64,000 bases of DNA from Vreelandella malpeensis (GTDB lineage Bacteria; Pseudomonadota; Gammaproteobacteria; Pseudomonadales; Halomonadaceae). Below, one piece after another: positions 43,994 to 53,518 of the stretch (within the stretch, counting starts at the first letter, position 1; each line of letters starts with the position of its first letter). Both the position numbers and the translations under genes were made by a program. The stretch spans positions 496,001-560,000 of the forward strand of contig NZ_WHVL01000001.1 of NCBI RefSeq assembly GCF_020622355.1, written 5' to 3'. The notes under the pieces were generated by a model. The model saw only the letters and a program-made list of their open reading frames with translations, had not been told where the DNA came from and did not search any database.

Positions 43994-46059
43994 GGGCAGT
44001 CCTCGCGCGTGCACTGGGTGTCATTGATCTTGCCGCACAGCGGCATGATGGCCGCCTCGCTGAGCTGATAATCCTTGAGCCTGGGTAGGGCCGTTGGTGG
44101 TATGGCGTCATGCACTTCCGCCATGGCCCGCCCCGGCAGCAACGGCCCCTGCACCGACTGCCCGCTCCCATTACCCGGACTGCCGCCCGAATTGATCTTC
44201 ACCTGCGGCCCGACGATGGTGACGCCGCTGGGGTCGAGCTTGAGGAAGCTGCCGCCCGCCTTCAGGGTGATCTCGCTGCCGGCCTCCAGCACCACCTTGT
44301 GGCCCGTCTTCACGTGAAGCTCACGGCCGCTTTCGCTCAGCCAGGCCTGGCCGGCCTTGACGTGCAGGGTGCCGTCGACCTGCAGGTGCTGATCGCCCTC
44401 GGTGCGCTCGAAGCGGTTACCGTGCACCGTGTGGTGGTCGTCATTATCGATCTCACTGATGCGGTCGTTGTGCACCTTGAGAAAGCTGTCGTTGCGGATC
44501 TCCTCAACACGGTCGTTGAGGGTCAGCAGCTCCAAATCCTTCTGGGCGTGGAGCCAGATCTGCTCTTCGCCAGCTTCGTCCTCGAAGCGCAGTTCGTTGA
44601 AGCCCTCAGCCTTGTGGCTCTGGGTGCGGAGGACGGTGCGCGTCTTGTGTTCGGGCAGCGTGTAGGGCGGGATGTTGGCCGCATGGTACGTTCGCCCGGT
44701 GACCAGCGGCTGGTCCGGGTCGCCTTCCAGGAAGGAGACGATCACCTCGTGGCCGATACGGGGGAGGGCGATGCTGCCGTAGCCGCCGCCGGCCCAGCCT
44801 TGGGAGACGCGCACCCAGCAACTCGCCGTGTCGTTGGGTTCAGCGTAGCGGTCCCAGGGGAACTGGACTTTCACCCGGCCGTGCTCATCGCAGTGAATCT
44901 CCTCGCCCTCGGGGCCGACCACGAACGCCACCTGGGGGCCGTCGATGCGGGGCTTGGGGTTGGGGGTGGCGCGCCAGGGAGTGTCACCAGGGATGAGAGT
45001 GACCCGGTTGCTATAGCGGGTCATGCCGCCGGTATCGCTACTGATACTGTCCTCTTCCAGCGCCTGGGGCTGCTCGCCGGTGTGCTCCACCGCCACCACC
45101 TGCCAGTCGCGGTTGAGGCTTGCGGTATCGTGGTCGGTGAGCGTGAAGCGCGCGCCCGGAGCGAGTTCCGGCAGATCACTTTCGGCACTCACCGTGGTGG
45201 CGTCGCGGCGCAGGTGCTCGAGGCGAATCCGGGTGAAGGGCTTGCCGGAGGCGTCCTGCTTGTAGCGGCCGGGGTAGTCAAAGTGCTCGTAGTCGCTCTG
45301 CTGGCCGTGGGCCTCCACGTCATCGCCCAGATGATCGTGGAGCTGGGCGTAGGCGGGGTTCTTGAAGCTGTAGTCCTTGAGCTGGGCGCTGGCGGCGGCG
45401 ACCCGGGCGGTGTGGCTGAGCTTGCGCACGTGGCGCGCGGGCGGCGTGCCGCCGGCGCGGCCGTGGTAGGTGCGCTCGCCCAGATTCGTCAGCGCCTGCG
45501 GGTCGTCGGAGAACACCAGCCGGTGGGCGCCGCCGTCACTGTCCTCGAATTCATGGAAATAGAACAGGCCCTCTTCGGCAGCGAGGCGCTCGATGAAGGC
45601 GAGATCGGTCTCGCGGTACTGCACGCAGTACTCGCGCTCGGCGGGCTCGCGGCTGACCGCGAAGGCCACATCGGTGATGCCGCGCTCGTCCAGCAGGGTG
45701 TTGATGATGGTAAGCGGGTCCACCTTCTGGAAGATGCGCGAGTTGTGACGCAGCGACGTGCGCCACAGCGCCGGGCGCAGCGTGAGGGTATAGAAGGTGC
45801 GCCGGTGGCCGCGATCGCCCCGACCGAACTCGCTGATAATACCGTGGACCCGGCGCAGCGGCGCGCCGTCCTGCCACACGGTGAGCGTGGCCTCGCGGTC
45901 GAGTAGCTCGGCCGCGTCCAGATCACCATCACGGCTGGCGAGGGTGGCGGTCAGCGCGAAGGGTTCGGAGAGGGCCTCGCGGTGGGTGAAGTCGACCACC
46001 GCGACATCGTCGACGCCGGGTAGCGTCAGGGTGAACCGTAGCCCCGCTCCGTTTGCCAT
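43978..46059 (-). CDS. vgrG: T6SS spike protein VgrG (TssI)
   Basis: 693 residues. Seen: gp27-like N-terminus (FTLTLPGVDDVAVVDFTHRE, EYCVQYRETDLAFIERLAAE, EEGLFYFHEF), the gp5-like OB fold (HCDEHGRVKVQFPWDR, SCWVRVSQGWAGGGYG, GHEVIVSFLEGDPDQPLV) and a C-terminal beta-prism with V-x-G-x repeats (HTVHGNRFERTEGDQHLQVD). The extreme C-terminus ends with a Cys-rich tail (CGKINDTQCTREDCPCLAG), likely the adaptor or effector contact. No other structural T6SS genes lie in the window, so this is an orphan vgrG island. AGGGAG precedes the ATG. Confidence 0.96.
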   Translation of the reverse strand: MANGAGLRFTLTLPGVDDVAVVDFTHREALSEPFALTATLASRDGDLDAAELLDREATLTVWQDGAPLRRVHGIISEFGRGDRGHRRTFYTLTLRPALWRTSLRHNSRIFQKVDPLTIINTLLDERGITDVAFAVSREPAEREYCVQYRETDLAFIERLAAEEGLFYFHEFEDSDGGAHRLVFSDDPQALTNLGERTYHGRAGGTPPARHVRKLSHTARVAAASAQLKDYSFKNPAYAQLHDHLGDDVEAHGQQSDYEHFDYPGRYKQDASGKPFTRIRLEHLRRDATTVSAESDLPELAPGARFTLTDHDTASLNRDWQVVAVEHTGEQPQALEEDSISSDTGGMTRYSNRVTLIPGDTPWRATPNPKPRIDGPQVAFVVGPEGEEIHCDEHGRVKVQFPWDRYAEPNDTASCWVRVSQGWAGGGYGSIALPRIGHEVIVSFLEGDPDQPLVTGRTYHAANIPPYTLPEHKTRTVLRTQSHKAEGFNELRFEDEAGEEQIWLHAQKDLELLTLNDRVEEIRNDSFLKVHNDRISEIDNDDHHTVHGNRFERTEGDQHLQVDGTLHVKAGQAWLSESGRELHVKTGHKVVLEAGSEITLKAGGSFLKLDPSGVTIVGPQVKINSGGSPGNGSGQSVQGPLLPGRAMAEVHDAIPPTALPRLKDYQLSEAAIMPLCGKINDTQCTREDCPCLAG

Positions 46060-46221
46060 CGTGCTGCTCCCTGGTCATCCACTCATCGATTGAAAACGAC
46101 AAGAATAATGATCTGGGCACACACTTCAATTCAGAGAAGCACGAAGCGCAAATGGCTTACATGAAAGTAGGAGATCACTTACATTATCGAAGTAAAACTT
46201 GCCAAAAGCGCTCGATTACGA

Positions 46222-46743
46222 TCAGTCACCGCCTCGACAGAACCCCGCCAGCGCCGGTACCGACACGCAGTCGCCCACCTGGATGCCGCGCGCCTCGAAG
46301 TAGCCTGCGTTGACCTCGAGAGCCGAGCGGTAGGCCGCGCCGGCCGGGTAAGCCGGGCACTCTCGGGGGCTGTCGGATTCACACGGTGGCATGGTGTTGA
46401 TCGCGACGATGCGCCCCTCGCCGTCGATGAAAGCAATATCGAGCGGGATCAAGGTCTTGTACATCCAGAAGGCGTTGTTCGCCGGCTGTTCACGCTCGAA
46501 GCGAAACAGCATGCCGCGCGCCTCGGGCAGGTGCTCGCGGCCCATCAGGCCTTGCTGGCGCTGAGCGACGGTTTCCGCCACCTCCACGTCGAGGCGGTGC
46601 GGGCCCTGCTTGGTGTGGATGGTCAGCGGCAGCGTCGCCGCCTCGCTGTCGGTAGCGAACACGCTCGTCGACAGGAGCGGGACGCTGGCCAGCAGCGACG
46701 TGCCGAGGGCGGCCTTGATCAGTTGACGACGCGACAGGGTCAT
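46222..46743 (-). CDS. DUF192 protein with signal peptide
   Basis: 173 residues. N-terminus with adjacent Arg (MTLSRRQLIKAALGTSLLA) and a hydrophobic stretch suggests a Sec or Tat-type signal, cleaved near VFA-TDSE. The mature protein is a DUF192 domain: QQGLMGREHLPEARGMLFRF, FWMYKTLIPLDIAFIDGEG and AAYRSALEVNAGYFEARGI. Function of DUF192 is unknown, though members are small secreted beta-barrels. It follows pykA by 11 bp with AAGGAG, so the two are an operon. Confidence 0.88.
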   Translation of the reverse strand: MTLSRRQLIKAALGTSLLASVPLLSTSVFATDSEAATLPLTIHTKQGPHRLDVEVAETVAQRQQGLMGREHLPEARGMLFRFEREQPANNAFWMYKTLIPLDIAFIDGEGRIVAINTMPPCESDSPRECPAYPAGAAYRSALEVNAGYFEARGIQVGDCVSVPALAGFCRGGD

Positions 46744-46754
46744 GGTGGTCTCCT

Positions 46755-48230
46755 TCAGGCGCGGGCGTGCTGGTCGGTGATCGTCATCACCTTCAGGGTG
46801 TTGGTGCCGCCGTGGGCGTTCATGTGATCGCCCCGGGTGAGAATGACGTGATCGCCGGGCTTGGCCACGCCCTGCTTCACCAGAAGCTCAAGGGCACGGT
46901 CGTTGAGCTCGGTGGCCTGCATGGCGCTGGTGTCGAAGGGCAGCGAGACCACGCCGCGATAGAGCGCCATGCGCCGCTGGGCAATGGGGTTGTGAGCCAG
47001 GCCCACGATCGGCAGGCCCGAGCGAATGCGCGAGGCGATCAGCGGCGTATAGCCCGACGCCGTCATGCAGGCGATGGCGACCACGCCCTCCATGTGGTTG
47101 GCGGCGTACATCGCCGAGAGCGCGATGGTCTCGTCGGCGCGGGTGAAGCCTTCGTGGATGCGGTGGCCGGACTCCTGAGCGGTGCGCTCGCGCTCGGCGC
47201 CAAGGCACACCCGGGCCATCGCCTCGATGGTCTCGACCGGGTAGTCGCCGGCGGCGGTCTCGGCGGAGAGCATCACCGCGTCACTGCCGTCGAGCACCGC
47301 GTTGGCCACGTCGAACACTTCGGCGCGGGTCGGCAGCGGCGCGGAGATCATGCTCTCCATCATCTGCGTTGCCGTGATCACCGCGCGGTTGAGGCTGCGG
47401 GCGCGCTTGATCATGCGCTTTTGCACGCCGACCAGCTTGGCATCGCCGATCTCCACGCCCAGATCGCCCCGGGCGACCATCACCGCTTCCGAGGCTTCGA
47501 TGATACCGTCGAGGGTTTCGTCGTCCGCCACCGCCTCGGCGCGTTCCACCTTGGCGACCAGGCCGATCTCGGCGCCTTCTTCGCCCAACAGGCGCCGGGC
47601 TTCCTGCATGTCTGCCGCCGAACGCGGAAACGAGATCGCCAGGTAATCGACGCCGATCGCCACGGCGGTCTTGAGGTCCGCCTTGTCCTTGTCGGTCAGC
47701 GCTGGCGCCGAAAGCCCGCCGCCCTGCTTGTTGATGCCCTTGTGGTTGGAGAGTTTGCCGCCCACCACCACCCGGGTATGTACCTTCTGCCCCTCGACGC
47801 GGGTGACGTCGAGCACCACGCGGCCATCGTCGAGCAACAGCCGGTCGCCGGCGGCGACGTCCTGGGCGAGGGTCTTGTAGTCACAGCCCACGGAGGCGAT
47901 GTCGCCGGCGTCCGGATCGAGGCCCATGTCGAGCACGAAGTCCTGGCCCTCGGCGAGCTTGACCGCGCCCTCCTTGAAGCGCGCAATGCGAATCTTCGGC
48001 CCCTGCAGGTCACCCAGCGCCGCCACGCTTCGACCGAGCCGTGCGGCGATCTCGCGCACCCGCTCGAGTCTTGCGCGGTGGTCGTCGGCAGTGCCGTGGG
48101 AGAAGTTGAGACGCACCACGTCCACCCCCGCCTCGAGCATGGCTTCGAGCACGCCCTCCCGGTCACTGGCGGGGCCGAGCGTGGCGACGATCTTGGTACG
48201 ACGAAGGCGGGTAGCGGCTTGAAGGCTCAT
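46755..48230 (-). CDS. pykA: Pyruvate kinase
   Basis: Converts phosphoenolpyruvate and ADP to pyruvate and ATP, the last step of glycolysis. Seen: [40 protein letters not shown], the active-site region [16 protein letters not shown] and [19 protein letters not shown]. 491 residues from ATG 48230 (MSLQAATRL); AGGAT lies upstream. An in-frame ATG at 48236 is too close to that site. The single-copy, type-II-like N-terminus resembles E. coli PykA. Followed by a DUF192 gene. Confidence 0.96.
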   Translation of the reverse strand: MSLQAATRLRRTKIVATLGPASDREGVLEAMLEAGVDVVRLNFSHGTADDHRARLERVREIAARLGRSVAALGDLQGPKIRIARFKEGAVKLAEGQDFVLDMGLDPDAGDIASVGCDYKTLAQDVAAGDRLLLDDGRVVLDVTRVEGQKVHTRVVVGGKLSNHKGINKQGGGLSAPALTDKDKADLKTAVAIGVDYLAISFPRSAADMQEARRLLGEEGAEIGLVAKVERAEAVADDETLDGIIEASEAVMVARGDLGVEIGDAKLVGVQKRMIKRARSLNRAVITATQMMESMISAPLPTRAEVFDVANAVLDGSDAVMLSAETAAGDYPVETIEAMARVCLGAERERTAQESGHRIHEGFTRADETIALSAMYAANHMEGVVAIACMTASGYTPLIASRIRSGLPIVGLAHNPIAQRRMALYRGVVSLPFDTSAMQATELNDRALELLVKQGVAKPGDHVILTRGDHMNAHGGTNTLKVMTITDQHARA

Positions 48231-48318
48231 GGGCATCCTGATCGGTAGTGAACGGGTCGGTCGCGCCTAGCTTAGCAAAAAGCCGGGCAAAAGAGTGTGA
48301 CGCAACATCGAGGCCGGC

Positions 48319-48807
48319 TCATGCGAGCCGCACTTCGATGTCGAGCGGGTACTCGTCGCAGTTGTCGCCCTCCCCGCCCCGGTCGACGACCAGGAACTCA
48401 CCCTCGCGCTCCAGCACCGAGTTGATGGCGTGCCAGGTGCCGGCAGCGTAGTTCACTCCCTGGCGGCCGTCGGTTAAAAAGGCGCGCACTGCCCCCGGCT
48501 CGATCGCCTCACCCTTTGGGGCCACCACGACGATGAAGCGCTCGCCGTGCAGCGGCATGAAGGCCTGGCTGCCTTGGGGATGGCGCTCCAGAAAGGTCAG
48601 TGTGAGCGGCAGCGTCACCGGCTGGCTGACGAAGATGTTGATCAGGGTATGGGCGTTCTCGCCATACGTTTCCACCCGCGCCAGGTCGTGATGACGCTGG
48701 GTGCGCCCGGCGTTGATGGCAAACGAAGAGGATACGCGTGCATCGATCACCTCGCCGAAGGGTGCGAAGGCCTCGGCGGTGAGCGGTTCGGCGGTCAGTG
48801 TCAGCAT
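48319..48807 (-). CDS. allA: Ureidoglycolate lyase
   Basis: Splits ureidoglycolate to glyoxylate and urea, the last step of allantoate breakdown. 162 residues, the AllA length. Seen: PLTAEAFAPFGEVIDA at the start, INIFVSQPVTLPLTLTFLER, HPQGSQAFMPLHGERFIVVV and YAAGTWHAINSVLEREGEFL with conserved His positions. It is encoded 18 bp after allE on the same strand, so both belong to one operon controlled from the 49654-49953 region. Confidence 0.94.
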   Translation of the reverse strand: MLTLTAEPLTAEAFAPFGEVIDARVSSSFAINAGRTQRHHDLARVETYGENAHTLINIFVSQPVTLPLTLTFLERHPQGSQAFMPLHGERFIVVVAPKGEAIEPGAVRAFLTDGRQGVNYAAGTWHAINSVLEREGEFLVVDRGGEGDNCDEYPLDIEVRLA

Positions 48808-48825
48808 GGCATTTTCCCTTGGCGA

Positions 48826-49653
48826 TCAGCGAAACAGCTTGAGCTTGGCGTGGCGGTTGACGTCCTTGTAGAGCAGGTAGCGAAACGGCCCCGGGCCGCC
48901 GGCGTAGCAGGCCTGGGGGCAGAAGGCGCGTAGCCACATGAAATCCCCCGCTTCCACCTCGATCCACTGCTGGTTCAAGTGGTACACCGCCTTGCCTTCC
49001 AGCACGTAGAGGCCGTGCTCCATCACGTGGGTCTCGTCGAACGGAATCACGCCGCCGGGCAGGAAGTTGACGATGGTAACGTGCATGTCATGGCGCACGT
49101 CCGTGGGGTCGACGAAGCGGGTGGTCGACCAGCGCCCCTCGGTGCCCGGCATCTCGGAGGGCACGATCGCCTGCTCGTTGGTGACGAAGGCTTCCGGCAC
49201 CTCGAGCCCGTCGACGAACTCGTACGCCTTGCGGATCCAGTGAAAGCGTACGGGCGCTTGGGAATCGTTGCGCGCCCGCCACTCGGCCCCCGGCGGTATG
49301 AAGGCGTAGCCGCCCGGCGCCATGACGTGGCGCACCCCATCGAGGGTCAGCGTCAGCTCGCCCTCGACCACGAACAGCACGGCCTCGGCCTCCGCCTCGG
49401 GTTCCGGCTTGTCGCTGCCGCCGCCGGGCTGCACTTCCATGATGTACTGGGAGAATGTCTCGGCGAACCCAGAGAGCGGGCGCGCCAGCACCCAGGCCCG
49501 AGTGCCCTGCCAGAATGGCAGCTGGCTGGTGACGATGTCGCGCATCACGCCCTTGGGGATCAGCGCGAAGGCGTCGGTGAACACGGCGCGATCAGCGGTG
49601 AGCTGGGTCTGCGGCGGATGACCGCCCTGTGGAGCATAGTAGGAAGTCGACAT
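48826..49653 (-). CDS. allE: (S)-ureidoglycine aminohydrolase
   Basis: Releases ammonia from ureidoglycine to make ureidoglycolate. 275 residues with two cupin modules: VLFVVEGELTLTLDGVRHVM in the first and GVIPFDETHVMEHGLYVLEG in the second, where the metal-binding residues Glu and His lie (ETHVMEHG). The end CYAGGPGPFRYLLYKDVNRH is typical of AllE/YlbA. A TGTATACA palindrome lies 56 bp upstream of its start. It is divergent from the YfcC carrier gene. Confidence 0.94.
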   Translation of the reverse strand: MSTSYYAPQGGHPPQTQLTADRAVFTDAFALIPKGVMRDIVTSQLPFWQGTRAWVLARPLSGFAETFSQYIMEVQPGGGSDKPEPEAEAEAVLFVVEGELTLTLDGVRHVMAPGGYAFIPPGAEWRARNDSQAPVRFHWIRKAYEFVDGLEVPEAFVTNEQAIVPSEMPGTEGRWSTTRFVDPTDVRHDMHVTIVNFLPGGVIPFDETHVMEHGLYVLEGKAVYHLNQQWIEVEAGDFMWLRAFCPQACYAGGPGPFRYLLYKDVNRHAKLKLFR

Positions 49654-49953
49654 TGTTGGCCTTGTGGAGAGTCAGAATATGGAGCGTCGAAAGTGAGAAC
49701 GCTCTTCGTGTATACAAGATTCGGCCGACGCTTTGAAGCGCCTCCCGCCAAAACGCTTGTGAAACGTTTCTCCCAATAGTAACGTCGATGACAACTTTCG
49801 TTTCAATCCCCGACGGCGTTTTCCAGTATCAAAGCCGTCGAACACAACGATTGCCGACGTAAAAGAACGATTACCAATGTAAAAAAATAACGACTTTGAA
49901 CCTTAATGACACAATAGAGGCTGCCCCGAGCGGCCCACCTGCAAGAGGCCCCC
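49654..49953. other. Divergent control region allEA / yfcC-type gene
   Basis: 300 bp between divergent genes, noticeably richer in A and T after 49745. It contains the TGTATACA site at 49709-49716 near allE. No other clear feature was found. Confidence 0.6.
49709..49716. promoter_or_regulatory. Candidate GntR-type operator (TGTATACA)
   Basis: Perfect 8-bp palindrome, 56 bp upstream of the allE start. One of four copies of this core (one degenerate at the last base) in the control regions of the purine/ureide genes; see findings. Confidence 0.6.
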
Positions 49954-51393
49954 ATGGATCACCTTGACGCTCCCCGCCCCGCGGCCCCCAAGAAGAAGAG
50001 CTGGTGCCGAATCCCCGATATCTACGTGGTGCTGTTCGTCTTCATCGCCCTGGCGGCGATCGCCACGCACTTCGTGCCCGCCGGCGAATTCGACCGGGTA
50101 CCGGGCCCTGCCGGGCGCATCACCATCGACCCGACTTCCTACCAGCAGATCGACCCCACCCCGGTGGGCTTGACCGACTTCATGCTGGCGATTCCCAACG
50201 GCTTGATGGGCGCCGGGGAAGTGGTCTTCTTCACCTTCATGATCGGCGGCATGTTCATGGTGCTGCGCCGTACCGGCATCATCGAGATCGGAGTCGACAA
50301 GCTGACCCGGCGCTTCGCGGGTCGGGGCATTTTGACCATTCCGGTGCTGATGACCGTGTTCGCGGTGATCGCCACCATCATCGGTACCCAGGAGCTTGCG
50401 CTGGTGTACGTGCCGGTGATTCTGCCGCTGATGATCGCCCTGCGCTTCGATTCGGTCACCGCCGCCGCCGTGGCGTTATGTGCCACCACGGTCGGCTTCA
50501 CCACGGGGGTGCTCAACCCGATCAACACGGGCCTTGGCCAGCAGCTCTCGGCGCTACCGCTGTACTCCGGCTACGGGCTTCGCATCCTCGCCTTCATCGT
50601 CTTGCTGGTCGTGGCGATCGCCTTCGTGATGCGCTACGCCGGCCGCGTTCAGGCAGACGAGGCGGCAAGCCTGATGGCCCGGGACCCGGCGGAGGACGAC
50701 AAGCGCGCGCTCTATCGCCTCGAAAGCCAGCGCCCGGCGCTGTCAGCAAGCCCGCGCCAACGGCTCGCCGCCCTGGCCACCTTCGCCTTCTTCGCCTTGC
50801 TGGTGTACGGCGTGCTGTACCAGGGCTGGTTCATGATGGAGATGGCGGGGCTGTTCATCATCATGGGCATCGCCGTCGGGCTCATCGCCGGGCTCGACAC
50901 CGACGAGATCTGCGCGGGCTTCAACCAGGGGTTTCGCGACGTGCTGGTGGGCGCGATGATCGCCGGCATCGCTCGCGGGGTCGCGGTGATGCTCGAGGAT
51001 GGTCAGATCATGGACACCCTGGTGTTCGGGCTGGGCAACCTGGTGGGCGGGCTTCCGACATTGCTGTCGGCGATCGGCATGTTCTTCGCCCAGCTCGGTT
51101 TCAACTTCATCGTGCCCTCGGGCAGCGGCCAGGCCCTGGTGACCATGCCACTGATGGCGCCGCTGTCGGACATGCTCGGCGTGACCCGCCAGACCGCAGT
51201 GCTGGCCTACCAGCTCGGCGACGGCCTCGGCAACATTTTCTACCCCACCTCCGGCTATTTCATGGCGACCCTGGCGCTGGCCGGCGTGCCTTGGCAGAAG
51301 TGGGTGAAGTTCTTCTTTCCGCTGTTCTGCGTGTGGGTGGCGATCGCCCTGGCGTTTCTGATCTTCGCCCAGGCGACCCAGTGGACCGGCTAG
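49954..51393 (+). CDS. YfcC family membrane carrier (C4-dicarboxylate/amino-acid type)
   Basis: 479 residues with about 12 helices. Seen: PDIYVVLFVFIALAAIATHF with the following VPAGEFDR motif near the start, the paired re-entrant-like blocks ALCATTVGFTTGVLNPINTG and FNFIVPSGSGQALVTMPLMA, and GLGNIFYPTSGYFM, all typical of the YfcC/ArgT-like branch. Members import or exchange amino acids, peptides or dicarboxylates. In this setting a ureide or purine-derived acid is possible. The last codon shares its CTAG with the stop of the convergent RpiR gene. Confidence 0.85.
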   Translation: MDHLDAPRPAAPKKKSWCRIPDIYVVLFVFIALAAIATHFVPAGEFDRVPGPAGRITIDPTSYQQIDPTPVGLTDFMLAIPNGLMGAGEVVFFTFMIGGMFMVLRRTGIIEIGVDKLTRRFAGRGILTIPVLMTVFAVIATIIGTQELALVYVPVILPLMIALRFDSVTAAAVALCATTVGFTTGVLNPINTGLGQQLSALPLYSGYGLRILAFIVLLVVAIAFVMRYAGRVQADEAASLMARDPAEDDKRALYRLESQRPALSASPRQRLAALATFAFFALLVYGVLYQGWFMMEMAGLFIIMGIAVGLIAGLDTDEICAGFNQGFRDVLVGAMIAGIARGVAVMLEDGQIMDTLVFGLGNLVGGLPTLLSAIGMFFAQLGFNFIVPSGSGQALVTMPLMAPLSDMLGVTRQTAVLAYQLGDGLGNIFYPTSGYFMATLALAGVPWQKWVKFFFPLFCVWVAIALAFLIFAQATQWTG

Positions 51394-52262
51394 AAGTGCG
51401 CCGCTCCCTCCTCCGACAGAGATTCGAGCTCATCGAGCGCCCCGTAGTGATCGCCGATCGCATCGATGCGCGCTCGCCCTGTCGCCAGACGCTGGTGAAG
51501 CACGGCGTTGGCGATCAGGCAGATGAGGCTATTGGCGGTGGCGTAGCTGTCGAAGGCGGAGAGACTCTCTAGCGGCGTTTCCAGAAACCAAGTGGCCTTG
51601 GGGGCAAACGCGACCGCCGTCGGGTCGGCAATCAACACCACCTTGGCCGATGAGCGCTCAAGTGCCTCGACCAGCGATGCGAAGGCAGCGGGGCGGCGGC
51701 GAAAGCCGAACAGCACCACGACATCCTCGGCCTGCAGGTCGACGATCTCCTCGGCGAGCGACTGGTTCGGCTGGGGGGCCAGGCGTACGTCCGGACGCGC
51801 CTGGATCAACTGCTGGCGACAGTGCAGCGCCAGCGGGTAGCTATTGCGAAACCCGATCACTACCACCCGCCGGGCCGTGTCCAGCTGCTCTACCAGGGTG
51901 GAGAAGCGCTGAGGTGGGAGCGTGGCGAGACACTGGCGAAGGTTCTCCTGCTCGCGCAGAAGATGGCGCTGAAACGCCACGCCATCGTTTTCCTGCAGCG
52001 CATTCTCGTCGATCACCAGCGGTACGCCCAGGTTGCGAAGCTGGCGCGCGTGGGTCTTCACCGTGCGAAAGCTCTCGAAGCCCAAGCGCTTGAACAGCCG
52101 GCTGACGGTCGACTTCGACACGCCGGTCAGCCGGGCCAGATCCGCCGCGCTGTAGACGGCCAAGTCCTCGAAGTGATCGAGGATGAAACTTGCCACCCGC
52201 TGCTCCTGGGCGCTGAGCGCGTCGAACTGGGCGGTGATGCGCTGTCCTATATGAGGCGTCAT
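51390..52262 (-). CDS. MurR/RpiR family transcriptional regulator
   Basis: 290 residues. N-terminal HTH_6 domain with AADLARLTGVSKSTVSRLFK, then a SIS domain with VVVIGFRNSYPLALHCRQQL and SLICLIANAVLHQRLATG. SIS domains sense phosphorylated or sugar-like ligands, but RpiR members also control ureide and purine genes. It follows puuE by 45 bp on the same strand, so it is probably in an operon with it. Its target is unknown. Confidence 0.9.
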   Translation of the reverse strand: MTPHIGQRITAQFDALSAQEQRVASFILDHFEDLAVYSAADLARLTGVSKSTVSRLFKRLGFESFRTVKTHARQLRNLGVPLVIDENALQENDGVAFQRHLLREQENLRQCLATLPPQRFSTLVEQLDTARRVVVIGFRNSYPLALHCRQQLIQARPDVRLAPQPNQSLAEEIVDLQAEDVVVLFGFRRRPAAFASLVEALERSSAKVVLIADPTAVAFAPKATWFLETPLESLSAFDSYATANSLICLIANAVLHQRLATGRARIDAIGDHYGALDELESLSEEGAAHF

Positions 52263-52307
52263 GAAATCCTGTCGGGCTAGACTGTCAAGCTAGGCGGTCG
52301 GGTCAGC

Positions 52308-53258
52308 TCACGCGCGCCGAGGCGCCGGGTGGTGCTCGGCCCAGTGGCGGGCGATGTCCACGCGACGCGCCACCCAGACGCGGTCGTGCGCTTCGATGTA
52401 ATCGAGAAAGCGCTGCAGGGCACGAAACCGGCCCGGACGACCCAGCAACCGGCAGTGCATGCCGATGGAGAGCATCTTCGGCGCGTCTTCCCCTTCCGCG
52501 TAGAGTACATCAAAGGCATCGCGCAGGTAGCTGAAGAAGTGATCCGAGGTGTTGAAGCCCTGGGGCGAGGCGAAGCGCATGTCGTTGGTGTCGAGGGTGT
52601 AGGGCACGATCAGGTGGTCGTGCTCGCTGCCTTGGCTATCGGTCACGCGGGTCCAGAACGGCAGGTCGTCGCCGTAGTAGTCGCTGTCGTAGAGAAAGCC
52701 GCCCTCCTCGACGACCAGCCGCCGCGTGTTGGGGCTGTCGCGGCCGGTGTACCAGCCCTCGGGCTTCTCGCCATAGAGACGCTCGAAGATCGCCATGGCC
52801 TTTTGCAGGTGATCGCGCTCGATGTGCTCCGGCATCTCCTGGTAGTGGATCCAGCGGTAGCCGTGGCAGGCGATTTCGTGGCCCAATTCCTTGAAGGCGC
52901 GGGCGATGTCCGGATGGCGCTCCAGTGCCATGGCCACGCCGAACACGGTCAGCGGAAAACCGCGGCGTTCGAACTCGCGCAGGATGCGCCAGACGCCGGA
53001 CCGGGAGCCGTACTCGTAGATCGACTCCATGCTGAGGTGACGATCGGTGTAGCTCGCCGCGCCGATGATCTCGGAGAGAAACTGCTCGGAGCCGGGGTCG
53101 CCGTGGAGCACCGAGTTCTCGCCGCCTTCCTCGTAGTTGAGCACGAACTGCACGGCGATCCTTGCCTTGCCCGGCCAGTTGGCGTGGGGCGGGGTCGGGC
53201 CGTAGCCGATGAGGTCGCGCGGATAGAACGGGCTGGTCTGCTCTTTGCCGGAAGCCAT
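52308..53258 (-). CDS. puuE: Allantoinase PuuE (polysaccharide-deacetylase type)
   Basis: Opens the hydantoin ring of allantoin to allantoate. This metal-independent type belongs to the NodB-like deacetylase fold. Seen: YPRDLIGYGPTPPHANWPGK at the start, YEEGGENSVLHGDPGSE, HEIACHGYRWIHYQEM, GWYTGRDSPNTRRLVVEEGG and LSIGMHCRLLGRPGR. 316 residues, the normal PuuE length. AAGGAG precedes the ATG. A TGTATACA site lies 47 bp upstream. Confidence 0.94.
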   Translation of the reverse strand: MASGKEQTSPFYPRDLIGYGPTPPHANWPGKARIAVQFVLNYEEGGENSVLHGDPGSEQFLSEIIGAASYTDRHLSMESIYEYGSRSGVWRILREFERRGFPLTVFGVAMALERHPDIARAFKELGHEIACHGYRWIHYQEMPEHIERDHLQKAMAIFERLYGEKPEGWYTGRDSPNTRRLVVEEGGFLYDSDYYGDDLPFWTRVTDSQGSEHDHLIVPYTLDTNDMRFASPQGFNTSDHFFSYLRDAFDVLYAEGEDAPKMLSIGMHCRLLGRPGRFRALQRFLDYIEAHDRVWVARRVDIARHWAEHHPAPRRA

Positions 53259-53304
53259 GGCATCTCCTTGTTATAGTGGGAAGCAGCAAATGAAAACTTA
53301 CTTC

Positions 53305-53312
53305 TGTATACA
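53305..53312. promoter_or_regulatory. Candidate GntR-type operator upstream of puuE
   Basis: TGTATACA, 47 bp before the puuE start in the 260-bp region shared with the divergent racemase gene. The surroundings are AT-rich (AAAATATATGATAC follows). Confidence 0.6.
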
Positions 53313-53474
53313 AAATATATGATACGGAACCCGCCTGGCAACGTGCTCGGATTCTCGCCCAAGGCGCCTAACTTGCCTGCCGTCATGGCGTTCAGGTTTA
53401 TGCTCTAGACCGTTTCGTCTACCACGATAGTCCAATTCCAAAGGGGTTGCACCGCCCTGAAAAGCGCCCTATTT

Positions 53475-53484
53475 TTGTATACAA
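53475..53484. promoter_or_regulatory. Candidate GntR-type operator upstream of racemase gene
   Basis: TTGTATACAA, the fullest copy in the window (10-bp palindrome), 35 bp before the GTG start of the racemase gene. Confidence 0.65.
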
Positions 53485-53518
53485 GAAACATTCCTTTTTC
53501 CATCGCGAGTCGCCTGCC

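Noticed and set aside
44110..45906. 598-codon frame antisense to vgrG
   Set aside because: High-GC shadow of vgrG with no family features.
53447..53518. Upstream extension of the racemase gene
   Set aside because: The extra 24 residues would be coded by the operator and AT-rich promoter; the conserved INPNTT start fits GTG 53519.
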